36,433 nucleotides of DNA from an uncultured Lachnospiraceae bacterium (GCA_910585715.1 CAJUEX010000034.1:1-36433), one strand, 5' to 3'. Positions 1-7,662 are shown, numbered from the stretch's first letter. The notes: a model not told the origin generated them from the letters alone. A program made the numbers and translations.

Positions 1-73
1 ACATATTCAATTTTCAATCGACCATCAACAGATGGTTTGTTTGCTATGCCCTTATGGGAATGGGTTATCTCTA

Positions 74-403
74 CTATCCTTTTTCAACCTTCACCTCCGC
101 CGGAATCGTGATGACCATACCCGGTTCAAGGCTGACTGCCTCCTTTCCTTCCTCCTGATACCATCCGCTTCCTGCTGTACAAATCAGAAGCTGGCCGCCG
201 CCGCTTTTTGCATGGTGGATATGCCAGTTGTTCCGGCATTCCGGTTCAAATGTGACGTTTGCTAAAAACACTGCTGTTTCCTTCGGATTCGTCAGGGGAT
301 TCAAGTAGGAATTGCCAATAAAATACCGGGCAAATGCCGTATTCTCCTGTCCCAATCCAAATACATTCTGTTTACTGAATTCTTCCTTGTTGTTAATATT
401 CAT
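74..403 (-). CDS. Cupin-domain protein, truncated at the C-terminus
   Basis: This 109-residue protein resembles small single-domain cupins. Metal-binding type histidines are visible at 61, 63 and 64 (NWHIHH), followed by a glycine-rich turn and the GMVITIPAEVK strand near the end. In this family the last strand normally continues into an H-W-H-G metal-site segment and 20-40 more residues. Here the frame leaves the family right after EVK, adds VEKG and stops, so the second half of the metal site is missing. The start is supported by an AAGGAG ribosome binding site about 10 nt upstream. The stretch below the stop (positions 1-73, minus strand) stays open in another frame to the window edge, as expected at a deletion or fusion junction. 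The protein is probably non-functional. Family call good; exact subfamily unknown. Confidence 0.7.
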   Translation of the reverse strand: MNINNKEEFSKQNVFGLGQENTAFARYFIGNSYLNPLTNPKETAVFLANVTFEPECRNNWHIHHAKSGGGQLLICTAGSGWYQEEGKEAVSLEPGMVITIPAEVKVEKG

Positions 404-438
404 AATAAACTTCTCCTTTTCTTTTATTGATTTTTTGC

Positions 439-469
439 TTTACTTATATTTTGATTTACTTATATTTTG
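439..469. repeat. Two-copy 15-bp direct repeat upstream of the cupin gene
   Basis: The 15-mer TTTACTTATATTTTG occurs at 439-453 and again at 455-469, a period of 16 nt. It lies in the A+T-rich 5' region of the cupin gene, where promoter elements would be. It could be a repeated regulator site or simple sequence slippage. Confidence 0.6.
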
Positions 470-562
470 TTTTGCTTGTTTAGTATAGTCTGCTCTTATA
501 ATAAAAGTGCTGTTATCTTTTTTATATTAGCGGCAATACTCCTATGCCTAAATTTCTGATTC

Positions 563-1312
563 TCATTCCCCAAGCCCCAGACTGCCCAGCCAGTCAGTTA
601 CCGCACTATCTGGTTCGGATGCGGACGAGCTGCCGATATGAAGTCCGTCGAGAACTTCTGCATCCGGTTCCAATTCCCTGATACTGTTCATTGTATCAGA
701 AAGACCGCTTCCTCCGCTGGTGCAGAAAGGCGCAATGGTTTTGCCGGAAAGGTCATAGCTGTCAAAAAAAGTGTACAGTATCATGGGCATATCGCTCCAC
801 CAGTTGGGATAGCCCACATAGACCATATTATACTGCTCCATGTTTTCTATACTTCCTGCAATAGCCGGGTGCGCTCCGTCTTCCTTTTCCTTTGCGGCAA
901 TATCTATAAGCGTATTATAATCCTCCGTGTAAGCTTCCTCCGGAATGATTTCAAATACATCCGCTCCCGTCTGTTCTGCAATGGCTTTTGCAACGCTTTC
1001 CGTATTGCCTGACCATGAAAAATAAACAACCAGCGCACGGTTTTCCTCTCCTTTTGCCGCTGCCGTATCAGCTCCCGGCTGTCCGGCGGTATCGGCTTCC
1101 GGTTCAGTTGCCGGCTGTCCGGCGGTATCGGTCTCCGGTTCAGCTTCCGGCTGTTTTTCCATATCCGGTCCTTCCCCTTCTTCCGCCTGCTGCCCTGCCG
1201 CAGCTTCATTTACAGCTTCACTCTCTGTTCCTCTTTCCGTTCCGTCATTTCCGCAGGCTGTCAGTGAAAACAGCAGTACACAGGAAATCATCACACCAAA
1301 AAATCTTTTCAT
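563..1312 (-). CDS. Flavodoxin-family lipoprotein
   Basis: The 249-residue protein begins with a signal peptide and lipobox (LTAC, lipidated Cys20), so it should be anchored on the outer face of the membrane. A low-complexity Glu/Pro/Thr/Ala linker (residues 21-90) includes a 12-residue tandem repeat. From about residue 92 there is a flavodoxin fold: strand ALVVYFSW followed by the FMN phosphate loop S-W-S-G-N-T (99-104), and later the VYVGYPNWWSDMP segment typical of the flavodoxin_4 group. The likely role is FMN-dependent electron transfer outside the cytoplasm; the substrate is unknown. Its start codon overlaps the stop of the MerR gene by 4 nt (ATGA), so the two are translationally coupled. 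A MerR-flavodoxin pair suggests redox or stress induction, which is inference. Confidence 0.85.
   Translation of the reverse strand: MKRFFGVMISCVLLFSLTACGNDGTERGTESEAVNEAAAGQQAEEGEGPDMEKQPEAEPETDTAGQPATEPEADTAGQPGADTAAAKGEENRALVVYFSWSGNTESVAKAIAEQTGADVFEIIPEEAYTEDYNTLIDIAAKEKEDGAHPAIAGSIENMEQYNMVYVGYPNWWSDMPMILYTFFDSYDLSGKTIAPFCTSGGSGLSDTMNSIRELEPDAEVLDGLHIGSSSASEPDSAVTDWLGSLGLGE
1076..1153 (-). repeat. 36-bp tandem repeat in the flavodoxin linker
   Basis: Two 36-bp units (1076-1111 and 1112-1147) and the start of a third encode EPETDTAGQPAT and EPEADTAGQPGA in the linker between lipid anchor and flavodoxin domain. The copies differ at only a few bases, so the repeat number may vary between strains. 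Confidence 0.8.
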
Positions 1313-1701
1313 ATTAAGCTCTCCTTCTCCGTATTTTTTATAGCTCCATCCGTCCCTTTGCCCTTCTGCATTTCATACCGCAGATAATCCATATGCTCTA
1401 TCTGCTTTTCCTTAAAATGGATTTCATCCAATGTCTCACCCCTTCTTTTATTCAGCATTGCCATCCGTTCCGGCTTTGTATGTTCCCCTTCCAGCATAAG
1501 GCGCATATAGGTTTCCACTTCACCGCCGGAAAAGCCCATATCGTGCAGCGTCATAATCATGCCGAGCCTCTCTATGTCCGTATCATCATACTGCCATGCT
1601 CCCATAACCTTTTTCACTGCACCGCACATTCCAAAGCTCTCATATTCCTTAAGAATTTTAATTGGAATCTTATATCTTTCACTTACCTGTTCCATGGTCA
1701 T
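1309..1701 (-). CDS. MerR-family transcriptional regulator
   Basis: This 130-residue protein has an N-terminal MerR winged helix-turn-helix (TMEQVSERYKIPIKILKEYESFGM, then WQYDDTDIERLGMIMTLHDMGFSGGEVETYM), followed by a long helix that would form the antiparallel dimer coiled coil. There is no C-terminal ligand domain and no metal-site cysteine cluster. I place the start at 1701 rather than at the upstream in-frame ATG (1758): a GGAGG ribosome binding site sits 8 nt before it, and the longer frame would run into the leader hairpin. It is co-transcribed with the downstream flavodoxin lipoprotein gene (4-nt overlap), its likely target. The small-molecule signal cannot be told from sequence. Confidence 0.88.
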   Translation of the reverse strand: MTMEQVSERYKIPIKILKEYESFGMCGAVKKVMGAWQYDDTDIERLGMIMTLHDMGFSGGEVETYMRLMLEGEHTKPERMAMLNKRRGETLDEIHFKEKQIEHMDYLRYEMQKGKGTDGAIKNTEKESLI

Positions 1702-1735
1702 TTTCCATTCCTCCAAAGTTCTATATAAAAAAATA

Positions 1736-1761
1736 TAGATGCTCCTTTTTAGGAACATCTA
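1736..1761 (-). promoter_or_regulatory. Inverted repeat in the merR leader
   Basis: TAGATGTTCC and GGAGCATCTA (minus strand) face each other across a 6-nt loop, 10 pairs with one G-T. The repeat lies between the predicted promoter and the merR ribosome binding site. It could be an operator or an mRNA hairpin. It is not followed by a clean T-run, so a simple terminator is less likely. Confidence 0.5.
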
Positions 1762-1762
1762 C

Positions 1763-1791
1763 ATTGTAAATCGCTCTAGATGAAATGTCTA
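1763..1791 (-). promoter_or_regulatory. Predicted sigma-A promoter of merR-flavodoxin
   Basis: The minus strand reads TAGACA, 17 nt, TACAAT, each hexamer one base from consensus. An inverted pair CATCTA/TAGATG brackets the -10 box and is a possible regulator site. Confidence 0.6.
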
Positions 1792-1818
1792 ATACTCATG
1801 ATGAATTGCATAAAATGC

Positions 1819-2715
1819 CTAAAATGCATTTCCCACTTTCATTTTTTCCATATATTCTTTCATATGCGCAATAAACCGCACCATAACCGGCGAAAGCATC
1901 AGGTTCTTTTTCCAGACCAGAACACAGCCGCTTGTAATCTCCGGCTCGATCGGCCGAAGACACAGCGTATCATAACTGCCGGGAATTTCCATTGTCATAG
2001 CCACACCCATGCCGCTGTCCACCATGACCTGCTGGTTATGATGTGAAAGATTGCAGGTAGAAACAATGCGCAGCTTCTTAGCTTCATCTCCAAACCAGTT
2101 TTCCAGTTTATTCCGTACCGACTGGCGTTTTGCCACTATTAATGGGACGCCCAGCAAGTCCCCGGGGGTAATTTTTTCCTTTTGTGCTAAAACAGAATCT
2201 TTCCGCATCAGCACCTGCCATTTTTCCTGCAGGGGCATCCTTATGTAATGGTATCTGCTGATTTCCACAGGTTCCAGTAACAGCCCCATGTCTAAAACTC
2301 CATTTTCCAGCCGTTCCTTTACATCATCCGCAATGGCTGTATAAACATGAAAGCTTACATCCGGATATTTCTCCTGAAAGGAAGCCATCATCTTTGCCAA
2401 AGGCTCCATATTCCGGGTCTCGCCGCAGCCGATGGAAATTTCCCCGGAAACAATTTCTTCCCCGTGCTTCAATTCACTTTCCGTTTTTTCTGCCAAATCC
2501 ACAATTTCCTGGGCGCGCCTGCGAAGCAGCATTCCCTCCTCCGTCAGCATAATATTGTGTTTTCCCCGGTAAAACAATTTGATGCCAAGCTCTTCCTCCA
2601 TCTGTATCAGCTGACGGGAAAGAGTGGGCTGTGTAATGTGAAGAAGCGCTGCTGCCTTTGTAATATTTTCTTCCCTTGCAACAGCAAGAAAATATTGCAA
2701 AACACGAAGCTCCAT
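1819..2715 (-). CDS. LysR-family transcriptional regulator
   Basis: The 298-residue protein has full LysR length. Residues 1-60 form the helix-turn-helix (LRVLQYFLAVAREENITKAA, then ITQPTLSRQLIQMEEELG) and residues from about 90 the periplasmic-binding-protein-like effector domain. LysR proteins bind DNA as tetramers and usually control a neighbouring gene in response to a metabolite. No divergent partner is adjacent, so the target is unclear; the MerR-flavodoxin-cupin cluster downstream is one candidate. The gene is complete and its codon use matches its neighbours. Confidence 0.92.
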   Translation of the reverse strand: MELRVLQYFLAVAREENITKAAALLHITQPTLSRQLIQMEEELGIKLFYRGKHNIMLTEEGMLLRRRAQEIVDLAEKTESELKHGEEIVSGEISIGCGETRNMEPLAKMMASFQEKYPDVSFHVYTAIADDVKERLENGVLDMGLLLEPVEISRYHYIRMPLQEKWQVLMRKDSVLAQKEKITPGDLLGVPLIVAKRQSVRNKLENWFGDEAKKLRIVSTCNLSHHNQQVMVDSGMGVAMTMEIPGSYDTLCLRPIEPEITSGCVLVWKKNLMLSPVMVRFIAHMKEYMEKMKVGNAF

Positions 2716-2751
2716 CCGAATACCCCCTTTTTGATATTTTTCTTTTATCCT

Positions 2752-2780
2752 AAAAAGTGAGCCAACTTAAGTCAGCTCAC
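2752..2780 (-). terminator. Rho-independent terminator after the CD3324-family gene
   Basis: On the minus strand GTGAGC and GCTCAC pair across 12 nt (with an inner ACTTAAGT palindrome) and are followed by TTTTT. The stem begins inside the stop region of the CD3324-family gene and separates it from lysR. Confidence 0.7.
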
Positions 2781-3054
2781 ATTTCATAGTCTTTTTCTGT
2801 CTGATAATCCGCTGTATGCTTTTCTCGGATAAATAGTAAGTATTTGCTAACCAATAAACAGTTGCACCTGACAAATAGTCCTTATAAATCAATTCATTCC
2901 TGTTTTGCAGTTCCTGTCTGTATGCGGTCTCAGCCGTCCTCTTCCGCCTGTTTTCCTGCTTTCTCGGAATATAAATGTTTGTTCCGTCAACATACTGCTG
3001 TATCAATTCGATTATTTCAACGGGCAGAATTTCTTCTGCTCTCCTATAGCCCAT
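2767..3054 (-). CDS. CD3324-family small DNA-binding protein
   Basis: This 95-residue protein matches the CD3324 / Mor-like pattern: an N-terminal EEILPVEIIELIQQYVDGTNIYIP segment, a basic middle (KQENRRKRTAETAYR), then a C-terminal helix-turn-helix ending in YYLSEKSIQRIIRQKK. The family is common in Clostridia, and its members are presumed transcription regulators because of the Mor-type helix-turn-helix. No effector domain is present and the target is unknown. A terminator overlaps its stop codon, so it is a separate transcription unit from lysR. The next upstream item is a broken nucleotidyltransferase gene. Confidence 0.82.
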   Translation of the reverse strand: MGYRRAEEILPVEIIELIQQYVDGTNIYIPRKQENRRKRTAETAYRQELQNRNELIYKDYLSGATVYWLANTYYLSEKSIQRIIRQKKTMKCELT

Positions 3055-3215
3055 GTCTGCCTCCTAAATTCATATTTTTTCAGGATTAGCATTGGCTATA
3101 ACAACTTAACGAACCTGAGGCTGCATGGCCTCCATTGTTTTGATTGCAATAGCCAGCGCTATGCAAACATAACATATCGTTTCATATAAAAATCCCCCTT
3201 CTGGTTTTTCTTTTT

Positions 3216-3389
3216 TTACAATAGCACTATTTTGCCGGTAAAGCAAGGTTTTGACTGAACTGTTATCCATTTAGCGGTTCCATTTATAAAAGAGCCATAC
3301 AGGACTACAAGGCTGATATCATCCGGCCACTCCTTTTTTACCTTTTCCTGAATCCAGTTTATTAACTTCTCATTTGTCGTTTTTTTCAT
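3216..3389 (-). pseudogene. Nucleotidyltransferase-fold gene remnant
   Basis: A 57-codon frame has a good GGAG ribosome binding site 8-10 nt before its ATG. It encodes a typical nucleotidyltransferase N-terminus ending in LVVLYGSFINGTA, the GS motif that starts the active site. In complete family members the D-x-D catalytic pair follows within about 10 residues. Here the frame turns into unrelated sequence (KWITVQSKPCF) and stops, so the catalytic aspartates and the rest of the protein are lost. It is most likely a 3'-deleted gene. The surrounding 3055-3215 and 3390-3498 hold no other gene that I can see, apart from a 7-bp inverted repeat at 3458-3481. Confidence 0.7.
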
Positions 3390-3498
3390 TGTGATATCTC
3401 CATAGGGTGTATAAGAGTTTGCTTTATCAGACTAATATACTGTACCATTGGCATTCAGGCAAATCTGCTTGTCTATTTGCCCCTCTGCTGCGTCGGAT

Positions 3499-4572
3499 TT
3501 AATCAGAAAATTCTGATAAAATATCCAAAATCTCCCTGCCATACTTTTTTGCTTTTACTTCGCCAAATCCATTGACCTTTTTTAATTCTTCCAGGCTTGC
3601 CGGCATTTTGGCAATTAACTCCTTTAATTGAACATCATTATAAATATAATAAGGTTTTATATTTTCTTCTCTGCTTTTTCTTAGTCTGAAAGCCTTTAAG
3701 CTTTGAAAAATTTCCGACTGCTCTATTTCATTGTCTATGCTGTAAAAGTTCTTTTCTTCTTCCCTTTCCAAATTGCCGCATTTTTTCATATTGGATTCCA
3801 CAACTGTATTTTCATTTTGTGAAATCCTATAGCAGTCATATTTGCTTATATAATCTTTTTCTGCTTCAATATGTAATCCCAAATAAAAATTTGCCCATTC
3901 TAACATCTGGCTGTCTGATACCTCTTTCAGGTTAGACTCTTTATAGCTTTCTTTTATATACTCTATCAGCCTGTCGCTTCGCACAATCTGTTCTCTTATT
4001 TCCTTTTTTGCGTATCTGTAATCTATAATTGTTTGAGGATTCGCCAGCACAACAATTGATTTATACCTCTTATCAAAAGTCTGGTCAAGCACCGCTTTTG
4101 ACAGTATATTTTTTTTGCTGTCTTTTTTCATTTTTTTCATCAGCTCTAAATGATGTCGATTCTGGGTAATCGGAGAATAAATCCCCTTGTTTTTTCCCTT
4201 GTCCCTATAATCCAATAAGCGGACAAAATCTCCTCCATTCGTTATTTTTATGTTTCCTATAAGATTTTTACATTCTACAACAAAGCAGATTTTCTTCGTA
4301 AATATCAAATAATCAATCTGTGCTTCTAATTCCCCATCCGATAAATAGATATCATGCAAAATGTACATTGGCATATGAGAATTCTTCAATTCAAAAGCAA
4401 TATTCTTCTCCCCTTCTATCCCATATTCCAATTTCTTGATATTTTGCGCTAATTTTTCTTGTCCTTCTTTATTAAGAAGCGGAAATATCTCTTTTAATGT
4501 TTCTAATTGCTTTTTGGCATTGCTATCCTCTTTTAAGAATACCGGATTTTGCATTTTTGAAAATAACCCCAT
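3499..4572 (-). CDS. NERD-domain nuclease-like protein with C-terminal HRDC domain
   Basis: The 357-residue protein carries a NERD domain (about residues 50-150). Visible nuclease-like residues are G54-E55, D87 in QIDYLIF and E100-C-K102 in VVECKN, the pattern of the PD-(D/E)XK-related fold. The last 70 residues match an HRDC domain (LKAFRLRKSREENIKPYYIYND, then PASLEELKKVNGFGEVKAKKYG), a nucleic-acid-binding helical module known from RecQ helicases and RNase D. The combination suggests DNA processing, but NERD proteins are poorly characterised. Its promoter and first eight codons are duplicated in front of the nitroreductase gene. The MGLFSKMQ-P-VFLKE start is typical of NERD proteins as I recall them, so this copy is probably the original. 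Confidence 0.82.
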   Translation of the reverse strand: MGLFSKMQNPVFLKEDSNAKKQLETLKEIFPLLNKEGQEKLAQNIKKLEYGIEGEKNIAFELKNSHMPMYILHDIYLSDGELEAQIDYLIFTKKICFVVECKNLIGNIKITNGGDFVRLLDYRDKGKNKGIYSPITQNRHHLELMKKMKKDSKKNILSKAVLDQTFDKRYKSIVVLANPQTIIDYRYAKKEIREQIVRSDRLIEYIKESYKESNLKEVSDSQMLEWANFYLGLHIEAEKDYISKYDCYRISQNENTVVESNMKKCGNLEREEEKNFYSIDNEIEQSEIFQSLKAFRLRKSREENIKPYYIYNDVQLKELIAKMPASLEELKKVNGFGEVKAKKYGREILDILSEFSD

Positions 4573-4669
4573 ACTATTCTGCTCTCTTTCGTTTTATTTA
4601 TATATCTAAAGCTATAATAACAAACTCATTTATATCAAATTATATATTACGCCTATATTGCTGTCAATT
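4549..4669 (-). repeat. Duplicated promoter-leader module, copy A
   Basis: About 121 bp, roughly 90% identical by eye to 10240-10359, in direct orientation. It contains a promoter, the 5' leader, the start codon and codons 1-8 (MGLFSKMQ) of the NERD-HRDC gene. Confidence 0.9.
4639..4667 (-). promoter_or_regulatory. Perfect consensus sigma-A promoter (NERD-HRDC gene)
   Basis: The minus strand reads TTGACA, 17 nt, TATAAT, an exact consensus promoter, about 70 nt before the start codon. Confidence 0.85.
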
Positions 4670-4962
4670 GTAGCTCCGAAAAAAATGATAGCCGGCAATC
4701 TTGTTTTTCCTGTGGCAGAACTGCCTGTTCATAATATTAAGCAGGCTGCGTGTTTTCCCTTAATTCAAAGAGTTTTATGTTTTTTGTATTTTGCACAAGC
4801 CATTTACTTTATTTTTGTCCACTTGCATTTTATACAAAAAAGGACAACATACACCCTTATCAGTCTACATTGTCCGCCTTTGCCATCTTTTATCCCCTTC
4901 CCCAAATCCTATGAATACACTTGGGAGGATGTAAATGGTATTTATTCCATTCTTTAATTCTT
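4670..4962. other. Intergenic stretch with no gene seen
   Basis: Nearly 300 nt lie between the ArsA-like gene stop and the leader module. The only frames here are A+T-rich and without a good ribosome binding site. Short inverted pairs (for example TTGTCC/GGACAA and GCCTG/CAGGC on the minus strand) are visible, but none forms a convincing terminator. Confidence 0.5.
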
Positions 4963-6114
4963 CTAAAACTTAATATTCAAATATCCATCTTCAAATTTTG
5001 CTCCACTAATCTCTTTTTCTGCAAATTCAACTGGTATTGGAAACTTCCGGCTCTCATTTCCCACACCTACAACCAATTCATTTTTATCCTGCTCCAGTCT
5101 CAGCTCTTCTTTATCTGCAAATGGCAGATAAATCTTAAGACATTTTCCCTCATTGTCGATACTATAAATTTCCTTTTTAAACAGAATATCGTCAGGGTCA
5201 ATCTCTCCAAAAATAGAATCCCCGGCTTTTCTCAATACTTCCAATGTACGCAGCTCTTGTTGCTGCAGTTCAACATAAAAACGCGGAACTTCACTGAAGC
5301 TTTCTTTTATTTCCTGTAAAGCATCCTTCTGCAATTTTGTCCATTTATTAAAATATCCCTCCATTGCCTTTGCCGGATAAATATGATTTACAATAATTGC
5401 ATCCACATTATAATGATACAAATATAAGCAGGTAAAATTTCGTTTTGCTTCATTGATTACAATCTTTTCCGGCGTAGTTACCACACGTAAGCTTACAACA
5501 TCCTTATTCAACATTAAATCCTGCAGACGCTGCATTTTATCCATTAAATATTCGATATCCTCAAACACACTATCCTTTGGCATGGGAATTTTCATAACCT
5601 TTTCCACAACCGGTCCGGCCAGTTTTACCCCTGCTCTTTTTACCGGCAATACTTTTTTTATCATACCAGACAATCTTTCCGGATATTTCAGCAAAGCTAA
5701 TGTTTCACCAGTAGGTGCACAATCCACAATAATAGTATCGTATTCTCCGCTTTCATATACTTCCAGAATTTTAAACATAGAAAACAATTCTTCTAGCCCG
5801 GGAAATACTAATAGCTCTTCTGCCTCTATCCCACTTCCGCCTTTCAACATAAGAAGCTGTTTGAAATAATCTTTTAAGCTTCCCCAACTCTTCTCACTTT
5901 CATATACCGTATCTATTTCCATTGCATACAAATTATCTGCAAGCTGCAACGGTACCTTATTTACTTTGCTTCCAAAAGAATCGCCTAAACTATGCGCCTG
6001 GTCTGTACTCATCACAAGTACCTTTTTTCCGCTCCCGGCTATTTTACATGCTGTTGCAGCCGCCATACTGGTCTTCCCTACCCCGCCTTTTCCTGTATAA
6101 ATAATCACTCTCAT
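4963..6114 (-). CDS. ArsA/Get3-family ATPase, second copy
   Basis: The 383-residue protein is a deviant-Walker (SIMIBI) ATPase. It has P-loop GKGGVGKT (8-15), the A-loop STDQAHSL (36-43) with the catalytic-type Asp, and the switch II motif DCAPTGETL (131-139). From about residue 310 the sequence becomes a beta-rich segment (KCLKIYLPFADKEELRLEQ to GAKFEDGYLNIKF) resembling the HSP20-like domain at the C-terminus of many bacterial ArsA homologues. It lacks the CXXC of eukaryotic Get3 and has no Cys arrangement like the arsenite site of ArsA, so an arsenic role is unlikely. AAAGGAAG precedes the start. It is the last gene of the marR operon, 46 nt after the small CxxCxxC gene. It probably forms a homo- or heterodimer with the other ATPase; this is inferred. 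Confidence 0.9.
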   Translation of the reverse strand: MRVIIYTGKGGVGKTSMAAATACKIAGSGKKVLVMSTDQAHSLGDSFGSKVNKVPLQLADNLYAMEIDTVYESEKSWGSLKDYFKQLLMLKGGSGIEAEELLVFPGLEELFSMFKILEVYESGEYDTIIVDCAPTGETLALLKYPERLSGMIKKVLPVKRAGVKLAGPVVEKVMKIPMPKDSVFEDIEYLMDKMQRLQDLMLNKDVVSLRVVTTPEKIVINEAKRNFTCLYLYHYNVDAIIVNHIYPAKAMEGYFNKWTKLQKDALQEIKESFSEVPRFYVELQQQELRTLEVLRKAGDSIFGEIDPDDILFKKEIYSIDNEGKCLKIYLPFADKEELRLEQDKNELVVGVGNESRKFPIPVEFAEKEISGAKFEDGYLNIKF

Positions 6115-6160
6115 TTTTTATCTTCCTTTCGCTTCAACTCGAATCTTCCTTTTCATCCAT

Positions 6161-6397
6161 TTATACAATATCAACTTTTTTAACTTTTGATGCTTGTTCA
6201 TGACTTTGTTCGTCTCTGCAAGCATCACACTTATTGCAGTTTTTCAGCAGTTCTGCAGCAGCTTCCATAACCATCATTTTCATCTCTGTTTCAATCGCAT
6301 CCAAATGTTTGCCCATTTCCTCCGGAAACAACACACGAATGGCTTTTCTTTGATATTCTCCTGCTATTTTCATTCTATGTAACATTTCCTTATTCAT
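6161..6397 (-). CDS. Small CxxCxxC protein between two ArsA-like ATPases
   Basis: This 78-residue protein has no family I recognise. An N-terminal helical half (MNKEMLHRMKIAGEYQRKA, then EEMGKHLDAIETEMKMM) is followed by N-C-N-K-C-D-A-C (Cys54, Cys57, Cys60), a likely metal or Fe-S ligand set, and a charged tail rich in Lys and Glu. I place the start at 6397: AAGGAAGG lies about 10 nt upstream, and the gene then overlaps the end of the preceding ATPase gene by 8 nt, indicating coupling. Alternative starts at 6406 and 6427 add up to 10 residues. Its fixed place between the two ATPase genes suggests a partner, adaptor or client; that is inference. Confidence 0.8.
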   Translation of the reverse strand: MNKEMLHRMKIAGEYQRKAIRVLFPEEMGKHLDAIETEMKMMVMEAAAELLKNCNKCDACRDEQSHEQASKVKKVDIV

Positions 6398-7571
6398 CAC
6401 AGTCATCCCTTCCTTTTTCAAATACAATACTCAATTTTCCTTCATTAAATTTTGCTCCTGTCACCACATAATTCCGAAGTATATTGGGAAGCGGAATATT
6501 CCGTTTCAAATTCCCTGTTTTAATAACAATATCAGTGGCCGCCTGATATAAATCAATACCGGATTTATCTGCATAAGGTAAAAACACGTCTAATTGATAT
6601 CCCCTTTCAATTTGTTTAAAACATTCTCTTTCTGTAATAATTTTTTCTGCAAAAACATCCCTTCCTGATAATGTATCTTCCACTATTCTTCTGATATTTT
6701 TTTCTCCCCTCAATTCTTCGTCGTACCAGGGTATTTCATAAATTGGAAGTGCGGCAAAACTTTCTTTCAAATAAGTTATATATTTTTTTTGAATAACCAT
6801 CCATTCACTGAAAAAATCATTATTAATATCTTTTGGAAGAATACGGTTGATGTAAAGTCCATCCACATTGAAATTATAAAGGTTCATATACATGTAATTA
6901 CGTTTTGTTTCCTCCACAACCATTTTTTCAGGAGTAGTTACAATCCTTATACTTGTAACGTCCCGATTCTTTAAAAGTTCCTGCAGCTCTATTAATTTCA
7001 AATACATTTTCTCAATATCATTCATAGCATTTTTGTTTGGCATATCAACTTTAAATACCGACTTTGAAATTGGCGCCAACATTCTCACCCCTACTTTACC
7101 AATTGGGAAAAGCTTCTCCATATACCAAGAAAGTAATTCCGGAAACTTTAGTAATGAAAGCGTTTCACCCGTAGGAGCACAGTCAACTATAATCCTTTCA
7201 TATCTTTCGTTATTATAAATATCAGTTATTTTAAGCAATGAAAATAGCTCTTCCATTCCCGGCATCATTCCCATATCCTGCAAACTATATTCATCAACAT
7301 CAGAAAGCAGATTCCCCAAATATTTCATAACAGAAGAAAAATCATTTTCCATAACATATTCCGGATCAATTTCATAAATATCCAAATCAGGCAGCACATT
7401 TTCCGCTTCTTTTCCCAGTCTTCGTTCAAATATATCGCCCAGATTATGTGCCATATCTGTGCTGACAAGTAATGTCTTTTTCCCTTCTGCTGCACTCTTA
7501 ATAGCATGTGCTGCTGCGACGCTGCTTTTTCCTACGCCGCCTTTTCCTGTAAAAATGTAAATTCTATTCAT
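6390..7571 (-). CDS. ArsA/Get3-family ATPase, first copy
   Basis: The 393-residue protein has P-loop GKGGVGKS (9-16), A-loop STDMAHNL (37-44) and switch II DCAPTGETL (130-138). A helical client-binding-type region follows (about 150-230), and a C-terminal HSP20-like beta segment ends in GAKFNEGKLSIVFEKG. It is clearly paralogous to the ATPase encoded downstream; many blocks match (MEELFSLLKI, VTTPEKMVVEETKRN), yet the two have diverged, which favours distinct roles in one complex. It has no CXXC. The start has an AAAGGAG site 6-7 nt away. A half-operator like that of marR lies in the 91-nt gap before the gene, so this ATPase and those downstream are probably under MarR control. Confidence 0.9.
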   Translation of the reverse strand: MNRIYIFTGKGGVGKSSVAAAHAIKSAAEGKKTLLVSTDMAHNLGDIFERRLGKEAENVLPDLDIYEIDPEYVMENDFSSVMKYLGNLLSDVDEYSLQDMGMMPGMEELFSLLKITDIYNNERYERIIVDCAPTGETLSLLKFPELLSWYMEKLFPIGKVGVRMLAPISKSVFKVDMPNKNAMNDIEKMYLKLIELQELLKNRDVTSIRIVTTPEKMVVEETKRNYMYMNLYNFNVDGLYINRILPKDINNDFFSEWMVIQKKYITYLKESFAALPIYEIPWYDEELRGEKNIRRIVEDTLSGRDVFAEKIITERECFKQIERGYQLDVFLPYADKSGIDLYQAATDIVIKTGNLKRNIPLPNILRNYVVTGAKFNEGKLSIVFEKGRDDCDE

Positions 7572-7599
7572 TTCATTCTCCTTTCAAAACTTCTCTTAC

Positions 7600-7630
7600 C
7601 GAATATTTCCGCCTTCGAAGTATTTGTTTT
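7600..7630 (-). promoter_or_regulatory. Candidate MarR operator before the first ArsA-like gene
   Basis: The minus strand holds ATACTTCGAAGGCGGAAATAT, an imperfect palindrome whose left arm AATACTTCG is identical to the arms of the operator at the marR promoter. A GGCAGC/GCTGCC hairpin lies just upstream (7638-7654). Confidence 0.5.
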
Positions 7631-7662
7631 TTTATTAGGCAGCGCCCGGCTGCCTTGTATTA

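Noticed and set aside
3458..3481. GGCAAAT/ATTTGCC hairpin after the NERD-HRDC gene as terminator
   Set aside because: A 7-bp stem with 10-nt loop but no T-run on the minus strand; left uncalled.
4658..4957. 99-codon plus-strand frame in the gap beside the NERD gene
   Set aside because: It starts inside the duplicated promoter, lacks a ribosome binding site and has a composition typical of A+T-rich noncoding DNA.
4963..7571. Arsenite efflux function for the ArsA-like ATPases
   Set aside because: No arsB/acr3, arsR, arsC or arsD is nearby, and the metal-binding Cys pattern of arsenite ArsA is absent.
7638..7654. GGCAGC/GCTGCC hairpin as terminator between marR and the first ATPase gene
   Set aside because: On the transcribed strand it is followed by A-rich, not T-rich, sequence. 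It may affect expression but is not a normal terminator.
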